From NCBI GenBank assembly GCA_034666705.1, contig JAXDLH010000143.1, forward strand, positions 1 through 6,736: 6,736 nt of DNA, read 5' to 3'. The notes under the pieces are model-generated. The model had not been told where the DNA came from. It did no database searches and saw nothing but the letters and a program-made list of their open reading frames with translations. The position numbers and the translations under genes were made by a program. Shown one piece after another: positions 6,446 to 6,736 of the stretch. Source of the stretch: JAXDLH01 sp034666705 (GTDB lineage Bacteria > Chloroflexota > UBA6077 > SHYK01). Every line of letters begins with the position of its first letter. Positions within the stretch are counted from its first letter, which is position 1.

Positions 6446-6547
6446 CTACCGGAACGGCGGCGGACGAAATGGCGCTCTTGATGACAACTGACCCACTAGC
6501 GGATTCCCCGACGCAAGGTTCAGCCGGCGTAACGTTCAGGAGGAAGC

Positions 6548-6736
6548 ATGGTCGCGAGCCAGGAATACAAGAAGCCCCTGCCGACTCCGAGCAGTGTCAG
6601 CCAGCCGTTCTGGGATGCGGCCCGGGAGCATCGGTTGCTCTTTCAGCGCTGTCGCCTCTGCGGGATCAGCGTCTTCTACCCGCGCGACGTCTGCCCGGGG
6701 CCGACGTGCTTCGGGGTGGGGACGCTGGACTGGGTG
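6548..6736 (+). CDS. DUF35 zinc-ribbon/OB-fold acyl-CoA-associated protein (partial, runs off the right edge)
   Basis: The first 63 codons are visible and the frame is open at the edge. ATG 6548 follows AGGAGG (6538-6543) by 4 nt. The start QPFWDAAREHRLLFQRC is the typical DUF35 N-terminal helix leading into a rubredoxin-like zinc ribbon: C35, C38, then VFYPRDVC49PGPTC54, and LDWV entering the OB-fold domain, which would continue beyond the window. The second knuckle has Cys-x4-Cys rather than the usual Cys-x2-Cys. DUF35 proteins bind thiolase-fold enzymes and help position acyl-CoA substrates, for example the archaeal thiolase/HMG-CoA synthase complex and the ChsH2-Ltp2 aldolase. The preceding thiolase gene in the same direction is the obvious partner, although the palindromic element separates them. 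Family call is strong despite truncation. Confidence 0.88.
   Translation, partial: MVASQEYKKPLPTPSSVSQPFWDAAREHRLLFQRCRLCGISVFYPRDVCPGPTCFGVGTLDWV

Larger units (their letters stand above)
6358..6462. repeat. Composite palindromic repeat element (REP/BIME-like)
   Basis: Two perfect 19-bp inverted arms, CGCCGCCGTTCCGGTAGGG (6358-6376) and its reverse complement (6444-6462), enclose two smaller hairpins. Each arm is joined on its inner side to a G-run/C-run hairpin, so the element reads as two similar units facing each other. That is the layout of bacterial interspersed mosaic elements built from REP sequences. It lies 18 bp after the thiolase stop and 85 bp before the DUF35 start. It could stabilise the thiolase transcript, pause or end transcription, or be a non-autonomous mobile repeat. 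No T-run follows on the plus strand, so it is not a classic intrinsic terminator. Confidence 0.85.

Noticed and set aside
6340..6547. Classic rho-independent terminator after the thiolase gene
   Set aside because: The strong hairpins are not followed by a T-run on the plus strand. The symmetrical two-unit layout fits a REP/BIME-like repeat better.
6469..6736. Plus-strand frame beginning ATG 6469 and overlapping the DUF35 start
   Set aside because: Different phase from the DUF35 gene, no clear ribosome binding site and no family features. The DUF35 frame has AGGAGG and clear motifs.
1..6736. CRISPR array, tRNA/rRNA gene, transposase or phage gene
   Set aside because: No regularly spaced direct repeats, no cloverleaf-like or rRNA-like segment and no mobile-element protein were recognised on either strand.

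Overview
The window is GC-rich with strong G/C preference at third codon positions. It looks like part of the chromosome of an uncultivated soil or subsurface bacterium. Its mix of amidohydrolase-2 proteins, a fused NDP-forming acyl-CoA synthetase, an SCP-x-like thiolase and a DUF35 partner is typical of environmental lineages such as Rokubacteria or Tectomicrobia, but that taxonomic hint is a family-level impression and was not tested. I see no phage, insertion sequence, CRISPR array, tRNA or rRNA.

Layout, left to right. Positions 2-76 may be the last codons of an upstream gene. Positions 227-457 (+) encode a 76-residue four-cysteine protein whose pattern resembles a high-potential iron-sulfur protein (HiPIP) but which has no export signal. 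Positions 555-1649 (+) encode an amidohydrolase-2 enzyme. It meets tail to tail, with a 13-nt overlap, the end of a minus-strand fused alpha-beta ADP/NDP-forming acyl-CoA synthetase (3775 down to 1637). Upstream of the synthetase on the same strand is a second amidohydrolase (4956 down to 3883), clearly a paralogue of the first. A 195-bp divergent intergenic region (4957-5151) holds candidate back-to-back promoter elements and a 13-nt palindrome. A thiolase-fold gene (5152-6339, +) follows, then a nested palindromic repeat element (6358-6462), then the start of a DUF35 zinc-ribbon/OB-fold gene (6548 to the right edge).

How the genes may work together (inference): the set reads as a catabolic island. 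Metal-dependent amidohydrolase-2 enzymes would hydrolyse, hydrate or decarboxylate a substrate. The synthetase would interconvert a free acid and its CoA thioester. The thiolase-fold enzyme with its DUF35 partner would make or break a C-C bond in an acyl-CoA. The thiolase keeps a cysteine at the usual nucleophile position but has Gln where the catalytic His of the GHP motif should be, and it lacks the C-terminal Cys-x-Gly. It is therefore more likely an aldolase-like or otherwise non-standard member than an ordinary thiolase. The substrate cannot be told from the sequence.

Nothing here proves a new system. The best leads are the atypical thiolase/DUF35 pair, the cytosolic HiPIP-like protein and the composite palindromic element between the thiolase and DUF35 genes.
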